A stretch of DNA of 64,000 nucleotides, taken from positions 1 through 64,000 of the forward strand of contig CAMDRO010000001.1 of the NCBI GenBank assembly GCA_945906795.1, in the 5' to 3' direction. This stretch comes from Spirosoma fluviale. GTDB taxonomy: Bacteria > Bacteroidota > Bacteroidia > Cytophagales > Spirosomataceae. Numbering within the stretch: position 1 is the first letter of the stretch; each line of letters starts with the position of its first letter. The position numbers were made by a program, and so were the translations under genes. The notes under the pieces were generated by a model. The model did not search any database. It was not told where the DNA came from and was given only the letters and a program-made list of their open reading frames with translations. Shown here piece after piece: positions 30,224-40,579 of this stretch.

Positions 30224-31434
30224 CTTCTATAATTATCAAAATGAATCGCAATTTTATTTAAAGCGATGGTCAGTTGTTCCACATGAGGTAAAAAAACAAT
30301 TCTAAAGTAATTGTTCGAGGTAAAATTAAAACCTCTGCCTCCTACTACTAGAATTTTTTGTTCTTCCAACAATGACATGACAAAATGATTGTCATCTTCA
30401 AAGGTAAATTGTGTCAAGTCGATTTTTGGAAATAAATAGAGGGCTCCTTTAGGTTTGACGCAACTAACTCCTGGAATTGAATTAAGTTTTTCATAGGCTA
30501 AATTCATTTGCCGGTATAATCTGCCATTAGGTTGGTTAACTAAATCATCTATTGATTGATAGCCTCCCAATGCAGTTTGTATCCCATATTGCGTAATAAC
30601 ATTGGCACATAATCGAGTGCTAAACAGGAAATTTAAGCCCTCTATATAGGATTTCGCTTTGTGTTTAGCTCCTGTTAAAATCATCCAACCTCCTCTAAAT
30701 CCTGCTGCACGATAATTTTTTGACAAACCACCCATGGTCACAATTAAAATGTCATCACTTAAGCCAGAAGCAGAATGATGAACGCTATCATCATAAATTA
30801 TTTTATCATATATTTCATCTGAAAATAAGATGAGTTTATGTTTTTCAGCCATTTTCACAATACCATCAACAATTTGCTTAGAATAGACAGCTCCTGTTGG
30901 ATTATTTGGATTTATTAGAACGAGTGCTCTTGTTTTTGGAGTGATTTTAGATTCAATATCTACCAAATTTGGATTCCACTCATCTTCTTCCGTACATTCA
31001 TAATGTACGGCATTTCCCCCAGCCAGTCCTACAACTGTCGTCCAAAGAGGATAATCTGGAGAAGGAATTAATACCTCATCATCTGTATTTAATAAAGCCA
31101 TCATGACTAAAGAGATTAATTCACTGACTCCATTGCCTATATATATGTCTTCAATTAATATATTTTTTACTCCTCTATTTTGATAATATTGCATGACCGC
31201 CTTTCTGGCAGCAAATAATCCTCTAGAATCTACATAACCTTGCGCATTTCGTATATTTACAATGATATCATGTACAATTTCATCTGGAGTTTCAAATCCG
31301 AAAGTAGCAGGATTTCCAATATTTAATGATGTAATTTTATAACCTTGATTCTGAAGAATTAAAGCTTTTTCATAGACAGGTCCTCTAATTTCATATTTTA
31401 GATTATCTAATCGTTTACTTTTATGAATTTCCAT
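30220..31434 (-). CDS. Aminotransferase class I/II (AlaA-like alanine aminotransferase)
   Basis: 404 aa; LNIGNPATFGFETPDEI, LINPNNPTGAVYSKQIV, GGLSKNYRAAGFRGGW. Confidence 0.92.
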   Translation of the reverse strand: MEIHKSKRLDNLKYEIRGPVYEKALILQNQGYKITSLNIGNPATFGFETPDEIVHDIIVNIRNAQGYVDSRGLFAARKAVMQYYQNRGVKNILIEDIYIGNGVSELISLVMMALLNTDDEVLIPSPDYPLWTTVVGLAGGNAVHYECTEEDEWNPNLVDIESKITPKTRALVLINPNNPTGAVYSKQIVDGIVKMAEKHKLILFSDEIYDKIIYDDSVHHSASGLSDDILIVTMGGLSKNYRAAGFRGGWMILTGAKHKAKSYIEGLNFLFSTRLCANVITQYGIQTALGGYQSIDDLVNQPNGRLYRQMNLAYEKLNSIPGVSCVKPKGALYLFPKIDLTQFTFEDDNHFVMSLLEEQKILVVGGRGFNFTSNNYFRIVFLPHVEQLTIALNKIAIHFDNYRR

Positions 31435-31498
31435 GCTTAAATTTATAAACTCAAGTAAAAGTACTAATTATGTTTTAATTTGTTTAAAGGCTAATTGA

Positions 31499-32167
31499 AT
31501 GAATTTTTTAAAGTTCTTATTTCTGGGCAATTTTTTATTTATAACTTTTTACGCATTTATATTAATTCGGTATTATATTTTATCTTCTAGATTATTTATT
31601 TTATCCGGTCTGCTTTTTTTTAAATTTTTATTACGTCTGTTAATTTTCAACACTTTTCTCTATTTTATATTTAACCTAGATATTATTCCAATTAATAGTT
31701 CTAATAAACATGTAAAGCAGATCTTAGTAGTTTGTAAGGATTTTAAACCTAATGGAATGAATGATACTCAAATTAATTTGATAACAAATATCGTGCAAAA
31801 GAGTGAGCCTGATCTACTTTATTCTTTGTCTGTTTTTAATCCTCTTACAGACTCTTTAGGAGTTCTTATACCTCAAACAAACAATAAGGTGTTTCTTAAT
31901 TTTATCAATCATATAGATTTTAAAAAAACTCGCCCTATTTATAACATAAAATTTATTCCTAGTAATTTTTCAACGATAAAGCTCAAAGGAGAAATAATCT
32001 TTGTTAAAAGCCAAAATGAATTACTAGAATTTGAAACAAGTAAAGATAATTTTTTATCGATTGGAGAAAATTGGTTCTCAATTAATCAATTAAGCATATA
32101 TTTATTAATTTTGTTATTATTTTTATTAGTTGTTGATACCTCTTTTAAGTTTCAAGTTTTAAAATAA
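31499..32167 (+). CDS. Hypothetical membrane protein (two N-terminal TM segments, soluble alpha/beta-like segment, C-terminal TM); possibly a degenerate BatA/BatB-like protein
   Basis: 222 aa; layout seen directly. No canonical DxSxS MIDAS motif, so family assignment is tentative. Confidence 0.7.
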   Translation: MNFLKFLFLGNFLFITFYAFILIRYYILSSRLFILSGLLFFKFLLRLLIFNTFLYFIFNLDIIPINSSNKHVKQILVVCKDFKPNGMNDTQINLITNIVQKSEPDLLYSLSVFNPLTDSLGVLIPQTNNKVFLNFINHIDFKKTRPIYNIKFIPSNFSTIKLKGEIIFVKSQNELLEFETSKDNFLSIGENWFSINQLSIYLLILLLFLLVVDTSFKFQVLK

Positions 32168-32173
32168 ATTATA

Positions 32174-32695
32174 TTGTTTTCGACCTTTTTTTATATTTTA
32201 ATATTATTCTACCAGAATTTATGTGCTGGGTTGGGCTATAGTTTTAATAGCGAAGTAAATAATGTCAACTTATCTATTTTGTCGAAAGATTATAATAGAG
32301 CTTTTTCCTTACTTAATTTGATTGAAAAAAAGCATATTTTTAAAAATGAAAGTATTTACAAAACGAAGGTGTTTTTGTCAATTAAACGACCTTCCACTTT
32401 TATTAATTCTAATTTGAAATCTTCTGATGATTATATATTTAAAAGTTTAATTCTTAGTCAAAATAATAATCCGGAAAGTTCCAAATTGATACTTAGAGAA
32501 GGTTTGAAATTATATCCAGAAAAAGATACATTGACTAAATTATATGAATTGTTTTCATTTATTTCTGAAAATAAAGTAAAGAATTCGAATGTTATAGTGG
32601 ATGAAAACAGGGTTGTGAATAAAACATTTACCACAAAGGACTCTAAATTGATGCTAGATTTATTACGAAAAAATGAAAAGTTTCTACCTTATTAA
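32174..32695 (+). CDS. Hypothetical secreted TPR/BatC-like protein (TTG start)
   Basis: 173 aa; N-terminal signal-like segment, then helical repeat-like sequence (NVNLSILSKDYNRAFSLLNLIEKK). Immediately follows the previous ORF. Confidence 0.65.
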   Translation: MFSTFFYILILFYQNLCAGLGYSFNSEVNNVNLSILSKDYNRAFSLLNLIEKKHIFKNESIYKTKVFLSIKRPSTFINSNLKSSDDYIFKSLILSQNNNPESSKLILREGLKLYPEKDTLTKLYELFSFISENKVKNSNVIVDENRVVNKTFTTKDSKLMLDLLRKNEKFLPY

Positions 32696-32706
32696 TTAAA
32701 AATTAA

Positions 32707-33636
32707 ATGTCAAAAGAGTACAAATTTGTAAATCAAACGTCCTTCTATCGTGGTAAGGTTCGTGATGTATATGGTATTGGTGATCATTTATTAATGATTA
32801 CTTCCGATCGTATTTCTGCTTTTGATGTGGTATTGCCCCGATTAATTCCATTCAAGGGCCAAGTTTTAAACCAAATTGCCAGCTATTTTTTACAGGCTAC
32901 TCGAGATATCGTACCTAATTGGCTGATTTCTACGCCAGATGCTAATGCATCATATGGTTTTAAATGTATTCCCATTCCCATTGAAATGGTTATAAGAAAT
33001 TATATGGTAGGACATCTTTGGAGAGAATATTCATCAGGTAAAAGAGTGGTTTGTGGCGTGGTTTTGCCAGATGGGTTAAAAGAAAATCAGGTTTTGCCTT
33101 CACCCATCATTACGCCCACTACAAAAGCGCATGAAGGACATGATCAAGATATTTCTTTAGATGAAATAGTTAAGCAAAATATTGTATCAGAAGGCCTTTT
33201 GGGACAATTGATCGAAAAAACTCATTTGCTTTTTAAAAGAGGCCAACAAATGGCTTTGGATAAAAACCTTATTTTAGTTGATACTAAATATGAATTCGGA
33301 TTATATGACAATAACATCATGCTGATGGATGAAATTCATACACCAGATTCGTCTCGTTATTTTTATTTAGAACCTTATGAAGATTTATTCTCTAAAGGTT
33401 TGCCTCAAAAACAATTATCTAAAGAATTTGTCAGAGAATGGTTGATTAAAAATAATTTTCAAGGTAAAGAGGGCCAACAAATTCCTTTATTGACCAATGA
33501 ATTTATCCAGGAAATTTCTGACAGGTATATTCTTTTATATACAGAAATTACTGGATTAGCATTCCAAAAAGAAGATCAAAACGATATACACAATCGAATT
33601 TTTAATAATGTAAATTTATTTTTAAGTCATGTCTAG
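32707..33636 (+). CDS. purC: Phosphoribosylaminoimidazole-succinocarboxamide synthase
   Basis: 309 aa; YRGKVRDVYGIGDHLLMITSDRISAFDVVLP, LVDTKYEFGL, DEIHTPDSSRYF. Confidence 0.97.
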   Translation: MSKEYKFVNQTSFYRGKVRDVYGIGDHLLMITSDRISAFDVVLPRLIPFKGQVLNQIASYFLQATRDIVPNWLISTPDANASYGFKCIPIPIEMVIRNYMVGHLWREYSSGKRVVCGVVLPDGLKENQVLPSPIITPTTKAHEGHDQDISLDEIVKQNIVSEGLLGQLIEKTHLLFKRGQQMALDKNLILVDTKYEFGLYDNNIMLMDEIHTPDSSRYFYLEPYEDLFSKGLPQKQLSKEFVREWLIKNNFQGKEGQQIPLLTNEFIQEISDRYILLYTEITGLAFQKEDQNDIHNRIFNNVNLFLSHV

Positions 33637-34066
33637 TCATCCATTTTATAGTTTAGAGCAAAATGAAAGTTATGCAATCATTACTTGGAATGAAATTAGC
33701 TTAACTCAAACTAATGTAGAAGAACTTGAGTTAGCCATACGTCATTTATTCAAAAAGGAATTTGCTAATATGATTTTGAATGTAAACGATGTAACAGAAA
33801 TAGATGGTTTTGGAGTTAGCTGCATACGAAAGGGCACCAAAATTTGCACTAATGAAATGGGCTTATTTGCAGTAGTCACCCAAAATGAAGAAATTCAAGA
33901 CCGTTTAGACTTAGCTAAAATCGAAGACTTTACCTTATTAAATACAATTAAAGATGCTGTAGACGCTATTTATTTAAATGATTTAGAAAATGATTTTCAA
34001 GATTCCGATGATGAGGAGCAGGAATTTGAAGGTGGTTTTTCAGAAAGTGAATCAGACGATTATTAA
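33629..34066 (+). CDS. STAS-domain (anti-sigma factor antagonist-like) protein with acidic C-terminal tail
   Basis: 145 aa; NMILNVNDVTEIDGFGVSCIRKGTKICTNEMGLFAVV; tail NDFQDSDDEEQEFEGGFSESESDDY. Confidence 0.8.
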   Translation: MSSHPFYSLEQNESYAIITWNEISLTQTNVEELELAIRHLFKKEFANMILNVNDVTEIDGFGVSCIRKGTKICTNEMGLFAVVTQNEEIQDRLDLAKIEDFTLLNTIKDAVDAIYLNDLENDFQDSDDEEQEFEGGFSESESDDY

Positions 34067-34267
34067 TAAATAGGATTCTTAGAAGATTATTTATTCTTCA
34101 TTTTTGATATTTGATTCGCAGAAGAATATTTTGTTAATATTGATATAGGCCAAATTAATTTTTGATTAAATTTGATATGCGTGTAATTAATATTTTAAAC
34201 TTTAGTAGTTACCTATTTTTTACAATTGGTTTTATTTTTTTATTTATAGGAATAATTATATTTTATT

Positions 34268-37200
34268 ATGGAGACTACGGGAGCTGGACAAGGATTGTAT
34301 CGTAAAGAATTTGAGCATGATGCTTGTGGTATAGGTTTTGTCGCCAGCTTAAAAGGAATCAAATCACATAGAATTGTTCAAGATGCCATAAAAATGTTGA
34401 TTCGAATGGATCATCGAGGAGCTTGTGGATGTGATCCCAACTCAGGAGATGGTGCAGGAGTGTTAATTCAAATACCTCATGAATTTTTCTTGGAAGAATC
34501 GCGTAAATTAAAGTTTTCATTGCCTTCGCTTGGAAATTACGGTGTTGGAATGGCTTTTTTTCCTAAAAATGATACATTGATTAATGAATGTAAAGAGGTA
34601 ATCGAGCGTAAAGCCAAAAAGTTAGGATTGTCTATTTTAGGTTATCGTTTGGTGCCAGTAAACAACAATGAAATTTTAGGTGCCGATTCAGGTGATTCTG
34701 AACCCAATATATACCAAATATTTATTGACAAACCTGTTACTTGTAAGACTGAAATAGAATTTGAACGTAAGCTTTATGTATTTAGGCAATATGTATCAAA
34801 TTTATTGAATGAAACAATTCGTGGCCTGGAAAATAAATTTTATTTTGCTTCCATGTCATGTCGGACCATTATTTATAAAGGCATGTTAACAACCATGCAG
34901 GTCCCAGGATATTTTATTGATTTGTTTCAAGACAATTTCACGTCGGCTTTAGCCATTGTGCATTCTCGTTTCTCAACAAATACTTTTCCGGAATGGAAGT
35001 TGGCCCAACCTTTTCGCTTCATAGCGCATAATGGTGAAATAAATACGGTTAAAGGCAATTCATCTTGGATGCAAGCGCAATCAGCTTTGTTTTCTAGTCA
35101 ATATTTTTCGCAAGAGGAATTAGATATGATTTTACCTATTTGTAATCTAGGACAATCTGATTCAGCAATTTTAGATAATGCGATTGAAATGTTATATCTA
35201 AGTGGTCGGTCTTTGCCTCATGTTATGATGATGCTTATTCCTGAAGCTTGGGATGGAAATGAATCCATGGAATCTTACAAGAAAGATTTTTATGAATACC
35301 ATGCAGCTATGATGGAACCTTGGGATGGTCCTGCAAGTATTTCATTTACGGATGGAAAGCTCATTGGCGCCACCTTAGATAGGAACGGTTTAAGACCTTC
35401 AAGATTTTGGGTTACGAGTGACGATCATGTTATTATGGCATCTGAGGCCGGTGTATTGGACTTAGACCCCTCTACAATTGTTTCCAAGGGTCGTTTGCAA
35501 CCAGGTAAAATGTTTGTAGTCGATATGGAGCAGGGGCGCATTGTTCCAGATGATGAACTTAAAGAAGTTATTTGCCAACAACAACCTTATGGCCAGTGGT
35601 TGCGTGAAAACAAAATTCGTGTAGAAGATTTACCTGAAGCAGGGAGTGAATATAGACAGCCAAAATCGAATGAAGTTATTTCGAGGCAGCAGATTTTTGG
35701 TTTTACAACGGAGGACATTCGGATTGTATTAACTCAAATGGCTGAAACGGGTAAGGAAGCATTAGGCTCAATGGGAATTGACACGCCATTAGCTGTTTTG
35801 TCTGATAAAGCGCAACATATTTCTAGTTATTTTAAACAACTATTTGCCCAAGTAACCAATCCGCCAATTGATCCAATACGTGAGAGAATGGTTATGTCAT
35901 TATTGACTGACATTGGAGGATTATCTAATTTGCTAGAAGAAAGTCCAAGCCATTGTAAACAAATAGAAATACAACAGCCTGTTTTGCGCAATAAGGAAGT
36001 TGAGAAAATTCGCTGGATTGATCACGAAAAATTTCAGACAAAGTCAATTCACATGACTTTTAGAGCATCCAATGAATCCGGTGTGCTTAAAAAAGCGTTG
36101 GATAGGATCTGTCACTATGCAGAAGATGCTGTAGATGATGGCTACTCAATTATTCTTCTTACCGATCGAGGCATTGATTCATCTCATGCTCCTATACCTT
36201 CTTTATTAGCTTTAGGCGCCGTGCATAATCATTTAATTAGGGTTAAGAAACGCGCAAAAGTAGGTATTATATTGGAAGCTGGAGATGTGTGGGAAACACA
36301 TCATTTTGCTACTTTAATTGGTTATGGAGCTTCTGCTGTTAATCCTTATATGGCTTTTGAGACTATAAAGTCAATGAAGGAGAACAAATTAGTCGATGCC
36401 AATTTGTCCTATGAAAAATTAGAGTATAATTATATAAAAGCGGTTAATGGTGAGTTATTGAAGATTTTTTCAAAAATGGGTATTTCCACTTTACAGTCCT
36501 ATCAAGGAGCCCAAATTTTTGAGATTTTAGGTTTAGATCATTCCGTAGTTAATATGTATTTTACGGGTTCTATTTCTCGTATTGAAGGAGTAGACTTAGA
36601 TACATTGGCTAAAGAAGCATTAATTAAACACGAATCGGGTTATGAAGTTTTAAAATCAATCAATCCCAAATTAGAGGTAGGAGGAATTTATCAATGGAAG
36701 CAAAGAGGAGAGGAGCATTTATTTAATCCTCATACTATTCATCTGTTACAACAGGCGACTAAGTTAAATGACTATTCAGTTTTTAAAAAATACTCCCAAC
36801 TAATTGATGATCAAGTAAATAAAGCAATTACGTTAAGGGGTTTGTTGAAATTTAAAAGTTCTCAATCCATTTCAATTAATGAAGTAGAGCCTGTTGAAGG
36901 TATTTTAAAACGTTTTGCCACGGGGGCCATGTCTTTTGGTTCCATTTCTTATGAGGCTCACACTACGTTGGCCATCGCTATGAATCGAATTGGGGGTAAA
37001 TCCAATACAGGTGAGGGGGGAGAAGATCCAATAAGGTTTAAAAAATTGCCAAATGGTGATTCGATGAATTCTAGTATTAAACAAGTGGCATCAGGTAGAT
37101 TTGGGGTTACTATGAATTATTTGACGAATGCGACTGAGTTACAAATAAAAATGGCTCAGGGAGCAAAACCTGGTGAAGGTGGACAATTACCTGGTTATAA

Positions 37201-38842
37201 GATAGATGATTGGATTGGTAAAACGAGGCATTCCACACCTGGTGTTGGTTTAATATCTCCTCCTCCGCATCATGATATTTATTCCATTGAAGATTTAGCT
37301 CAATTGATTTTTGATTTAAAAAATGCGAATAGAGAAGCTAGGATTTCTGTCAAATTAGTTTCTGAGGCAGGGGTGGGTACTATTGCAGCTGGTGTGGCGA
37401 AAGCTCATGCGGATCATATATTAATTTCAGGTTATGATGGTGGAACTGGAGCGTCACCTTTGTCCTCAATACGCCACGCTGGTTTACCTTGGGAATTAGG
37501 TTTAGCAGAGACACATCAGACTTTAGTAAAAAATAAATTACGTGGCCGGGTAACAATACAAACTGATGGTCAAATTAAAACCGGTCGAGATATAGCTATT
37601 GCTGCTTTGTTAGGAGCAGAAGAATTTGGGGTGGCAACGGCTGCATTAGTTACGGCGGGTTGTATTATGATGAGAAAATGTCATCTAAACACATGTCCGG
37701 TAGGTGTTGCTACTCAAAATCCTGATTTAAGAGCATTGTATACTGGAAATCCAGATCATGTCGTGCATTTATTTTATTTTTTAGCGGAGGAATTACGTGA
37801 AATTATGGCTGAATTGGGTTTCAGAAAAATTAATGATATGGTGGGTCGAGTAGATCTTTTAGAGATGCGAGATGTTTCTTCACATTGGAAATATAAAAAC
37901 CTTGATCTTTCTCCTATTTTATCATATGGTAATCTTGATCCTTCTGTAGCTGTATATAAATCCGAAGAGCAAGATCATGGAATGGAAGATCAGTTGGATT
38001 GGAAATTATTAGACTTAGCAAAAGATTCTTTACTTAATCAAAAAGAAACGTATGCAGAACTACCTATTATAAATGTTAATCGTACAGTCGGTACGATTAT
38101 ATCCAATGAAATAACTAAAAAATACGGAGAAAAGGGGTTAAAATCAGATCTAATTCATTTCAAGTTTAGTGGAACAGCAGGTCAGTCTTTTGGGGCTTTT
38201 TCTGTTAAGGGATTAAAGTTAGAAATTGAAGGTGATTCAAATGATTATATTGGAAAAGGGATGTGTGGATCAACGATCATAGCTTATCCTTTTAGAAATT
38301 CAACCTTTGTAGCATCAGAAAATTCCATTGTAGGAAATGTTTCTTTTTATGGAGCTACTTCTGGAGAAGCGTATTTAGCTGGAATGGCAGGTGAACGCTT
38401 TTGTGTAAGGAATTCAGGGGCTAAAATAGTCGTTGAAGGGATTGGAGATCATGGCTGTGAATATATGACAGGAGGTATTGTTATTATATTAGGAAAAATA
38501 GGTCGTAATTTTGGTGCTGGAATGTCAGGTGGAGTGGCATATGTCCTGGATGAAAAAAATGATTTTGAGTCTAAGGTTAATCGTGAAATGGTTGAAATAA
38601 CGGATTTAAGTCAAGAAGATAAAGTAATTATCAGAATGTTTTTACAAAAACATATTGAATTCACTCATTCAATTAAAGGTAAATTAGTATTAGATAATTT
38701 CGATTCCATTTCGAATCAATTTAAAAAAGTTATGCCAACGGATTATCGAAATGCTTTATCTGTAAGAAAATTAAGTATTACGGATGTGATGAATGATAAA
38801 AATAGGGTTTATACAGATATTCAAATAGAATTAAAAAAATAG
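34268..38842 (+). CDS. gltB: Glutamate synthase (NADPH) large subunit
   Basis: 1524 aa; EFEHDACGIGFVASLKG, NTGEGGEDP, LISGYDGGTGASPLSSIRHAGLPWELGLAE, CGSTIIAYP. Confidence 0.98.
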   Translation: METTGAGQGLYRKEFEHDACGIGFVASLKGIKSHRIVQDAIKMLIRMDHRGACGCDPNSGDGAGVLIQIPHEFFLEESRKLKFSLPSLGNYGVGMAFFPKNDTLINECKEVIERKAKKLGLSILGYRLVPVNNNEILGADSGDSEPNIYQIFIDKPVTCKTEIEFERKLYVFRQYVSNLLNETIRGLENKFYFASMSCRTIIYKGMLTTMQVPGYFIDLFQDNFTSALAIVHSRFSTNTFPEWKLAQPFRFIAHNGEINTVKGNSSWMQAQSALFSSQYFSQEELDMILPICNLGQSDSAILDNAIEMLYLSGRSLPHVMMMLIPEAWDGNESMESYKKDFYEYHAAMMEPWDGPASISFTDGKLIGATLDRNGLRPSRFWVTSDDHVIMASEAGVLDLDPSTIVSKGRLQPGKMFVVDMEQGRIVPDDELKEVICQQQPYGQWLRENKIRVEDLPEAGSEYRQPKSNEVISRQQIFGFTTEDIRIVLTQMAETGKEALGSMGIDTPLAVLSDKAQHISSYFKQLFAQVTNPPIDPIRERMVMSLLTDIGGLSNLLEESPSHCKQIEIQQPVLRNKEVEKIRWIDHEKFQTKSIHMTFRASNESGVLKKALDRICHYAEDAVDDGYSIILLTDRGIDSSHAPIPSLLALGAVHNHLIRVKKRAKVGIILEAGDVWETHHFATLIGYGASAVNPYMAFETIKSMKENKLVDANLSYEKLEYNYIKAVNGELLKIFSKMGISTLQSYQGAQIFEILGLDHSVVNMYFTGSISRIEGVDLDTLAKEALIKHESGYEVLKSINPKLEVGGIYQWKQRGEEHLFNPHTIHLLQQATKLNDYSVFKKYSQLIDDQVNKAITLRGLLKFKSSQSISINEVEPVEGILKRFATGAMSFGSISYEAHTTLAIAMNRIGGKSNTGEGGEDPIRFKKLPNGDSMNSSIKQVASGRFGVTMNYLTNATELQIKMAQGAKPGEGGQLPGYKIDDWIGKTRHSTPGVGLISPPPHHDIYSIEDLAQLIFDLKNANREARISVKLVSEAGVGTIAAGVAKAHADHILISGYDGGTGASPLSSIRHAGLPWELGLAETHQTLVKNKLRGRVTIQTDGQIKTGRDIAIAALLGAEEFGVATAALVTAGCIMMRKCHLNTCPVGVATQNPDLRALYTGNPDHVVHLFYFLAEELREIMAELGFRKINDMVGRVDLLEMRDVSSHWKYKNLDLSPILSYGNLDPSVAVYKSEEQDHGMEDQLDWKLLDLAKDSLLNQKETYAELPIINVNRTVGTIISNEITKKYGEKGLKSDLIHFKFSGTAGQSFGAFSVKGLKLEIEGDSNDYIGKGMCGSTIIAYPFRNSTFVASENSIVGNVSFYGATSGEAYLAGMAGERFCVRNSGAKIVVEGIGDHGCEYMTGGIVIILGKIGRNFGAGMSGGVAYVLDEKNDFESKVNREMVEITDLSQEDKVIIRMFLQKHIEFTHSIKGKLVLDNFDSISNQFKKVMPTDYRNALSVRKLSITDVMNDKNRVYTDIQIELKK

Positions 38843-38847
38843 AGGAA

Positions 38848-40344
38848 ATGGGCAAGCCAACAGGATTTTTAGAAGTGGATAGAAAAGTTGCTACCAAAAG
38901 GCCAATTAGTGACAGGATTAATGATTATTTAGAAATTGAATTAATTCCTACTCCTTTAGAAACAATAGAACAAGCAAGTAGGTGTATGGATTGTGGAACG
39001 CCATTTTGTCATAATGGTTGTCCTTTGGGGAATATAATTCCTGAATTTAATGATGCTGTTTATGAAGAAAATTGGAAATATGCATATGAAATTCTAGCTA
39101 GTACCAATAATTTCCCGGAATTTACTGGACGGATTTGTCCAGCACCGTGTGAATCATCTTGCGTATTAGGTATCAATAAACCTGCGGTCGCCATTGAATT
39201 AATTGAAAAATCAATTATAGAAAAGGCTTTTTCAGAAGGCTGGGTTCAACCTCAGGTTCCAGCTAAGCGTACGGGGAAGAATATTGCTATCATTGGTTCA
39301 GGTCCTGCTGGATTAGCAGCAGCTAGCCAATTGAATAAAGCAGGTCATAGTGTAAAAGTTTATGAACGCGCAGATCAAATTGGTGGATTGTTGCGCTATG
39401 GAATACCTGATTTTAAATTGGATAAAAATATTGTTACAAGACGAGTTGATCTGATGGTAAAGGAAGGCATTATGTTTGAAACGAATGTTCAAATCGGATC
39501 AGAAATAAAATTGTCTAAATTACTATCAGATTTTGATGCTATTTTGATCGCAACGGGTTCTACTACTCCGCGTGTTATTCAATCTAAGGGGAATGATGCT
39601 ATAGGCATTTACCCCGCAATGGAATTTTTATCTCAACAAAATAAACGCGTTGCGAATATTTCTCTTTTACATAATCATAAAGGCGAACCTTACGTTGTTT
39701 CAGATATTTTAGCAAATGGCAAAAATGTAGTTGTCATAGGTGGTGGTGATACGGGTTCAGATTGTGTTGGAACTTCTAATCGGCATAAGGCAAAATCAAT
39801 CACTCAAATAGAAGTTATGCCAAAGCCTTCATCTGAGAGGTCTGATAATACGCCATGGCCTAATTGGCCTAATATGTTAAGGACGTCCACCTCACATGAT
39901 GAAGGTGTAGATCGGTTGTGGTCAATTTCCTTGGAAGAATTTATCAAAGATGAGAATGGTCAATTGAAAGGTTTATATATCGGTGATATTGTATATGAAG
40001 TTCGAGATGGAAAGATGATCAATAAAGTTATTAATCATAGAGAAATACCATGTGAGTTAGCTTTAGTTGCTGCTGGATTTTTACATACTGATCATGGTCA
40101 TTTAATCAAAGAGTTAACTTCGCTAGAAGTATCGCTAGACGAATGTGGTAATATTAAAGCTGATTCTACGTTTCAAACAAGTCAAGATAAAATTTTTGTA
40201 GCTGGTGATGCTCGTCGAGGACAATCTTTGGTTGTATGGGGTATTTCGGAAGGTAGAGAAGCAGCTAGAAATATGGATTCTTTTTTGATGGGCCATACTA
40301 TATTAGAAGGTAAAGCAGTTTCAACTTTTGATTTGGCAAAATAA
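38848..40344 (+). CDS. gltD: Glutamate synthase small subunit
   Basis: 498 aa; RCMDCGTPFCHNGCPLGNIIPEF, GSGPAGLAAASQLNKAGHSVKVYERAD. Confidence 0.98.
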   Translation: MGKPTGFLEVDRKVATKRPISDRINDYLEIELIPTPLETIEQASRCMDCGTPFCHNGCPLGNIIPEFNDAVYEENWKYAYEILASTNNFPEFTGRICPAPCESSCVLGINKPAVAIELIEKSIIEKAFSEGWVQPQVPAKRTGKNIAIIGSGPAGLAAASQLNKAGHSVKVYERADQIGGLLRYGIPDFKLDKNIVTRRVDLMVKEGIMFETNVQIGSEIKLSKLLSDFDAILIATGSTTPRVIQSKGNDAIGIYPAMEFLSQQNKRVANISLLHNHKGEPYVVSDILANGKNVVVIGGGDTGSDCVGTSNRHKAKSITQIEVMPKPSSERSDNTPWPNWPNMLRTSTSHDEGVDRLWSISLEEFIKDENGQLKGLYIGDIVYEVRDGKMINKVINHREIPCELALVAAGFLHTDHGHLIKELTSLEVSLDECGNIKADSTFQTSQDKIFVAGDARRGQSLVVWGISEGREAARNMDSFLMGHTILEGKAVSTFDLAK

Positions 40345-40379
40345 TTGGTATTAGGTTATAGAAATATAAATATTTTTCT

Positions 40380-40387
40380 TATTTTTG
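40380..40387 (+). promoter_or_regulatory. Candidate -7 element for the tRNA cluster
   Basis: TATTTTTG is an exact TAnnTTTG match about 18 nt before tRNA-Ser. Confidence 0.45.
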
Positions 40388-40404
40388 TGCTCTCTTAAAG
40401 GCTA

Positions 40405-40491
40405 GGAGAGATGCCTGAGAGGCCGAAAGGAACAGTTTGCTAAACTGTCGTACTGGCAACGGTACCGAGGGTTCGAATCCCTCTCTCTCCG
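40405..40491 (+). tRNA. tRNA-Ser (anticodon GCU)
   Basis: GGAGAGA/TCTCTCC acceptor, loop TTGCTAA, class II variable arm, GGTTCGAATCC T-arm; CCA not encoded. Confidence 0.95.
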
Positions 40492-40502
40492 CACAAATTT
40501 TT

Positions 40503-40576
40503 CGGGGTGTAGCGTAGCCCGGTATCGCGCTTGGTTTGGGACCAAGAGGTCGTAGGTTCGAATCCTGCCACCCCGA
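40503..40576 (+). tRNA. tRNA-Pro (anticodon UGG)
   Basis: CGGGGTG/CACCCCG acceptor, CTTGG-TTTGGGA-CCAAG anticodon arm; CCA not encoded. Confidence 0.95.
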
Positions 40577-40579
40577 CTT

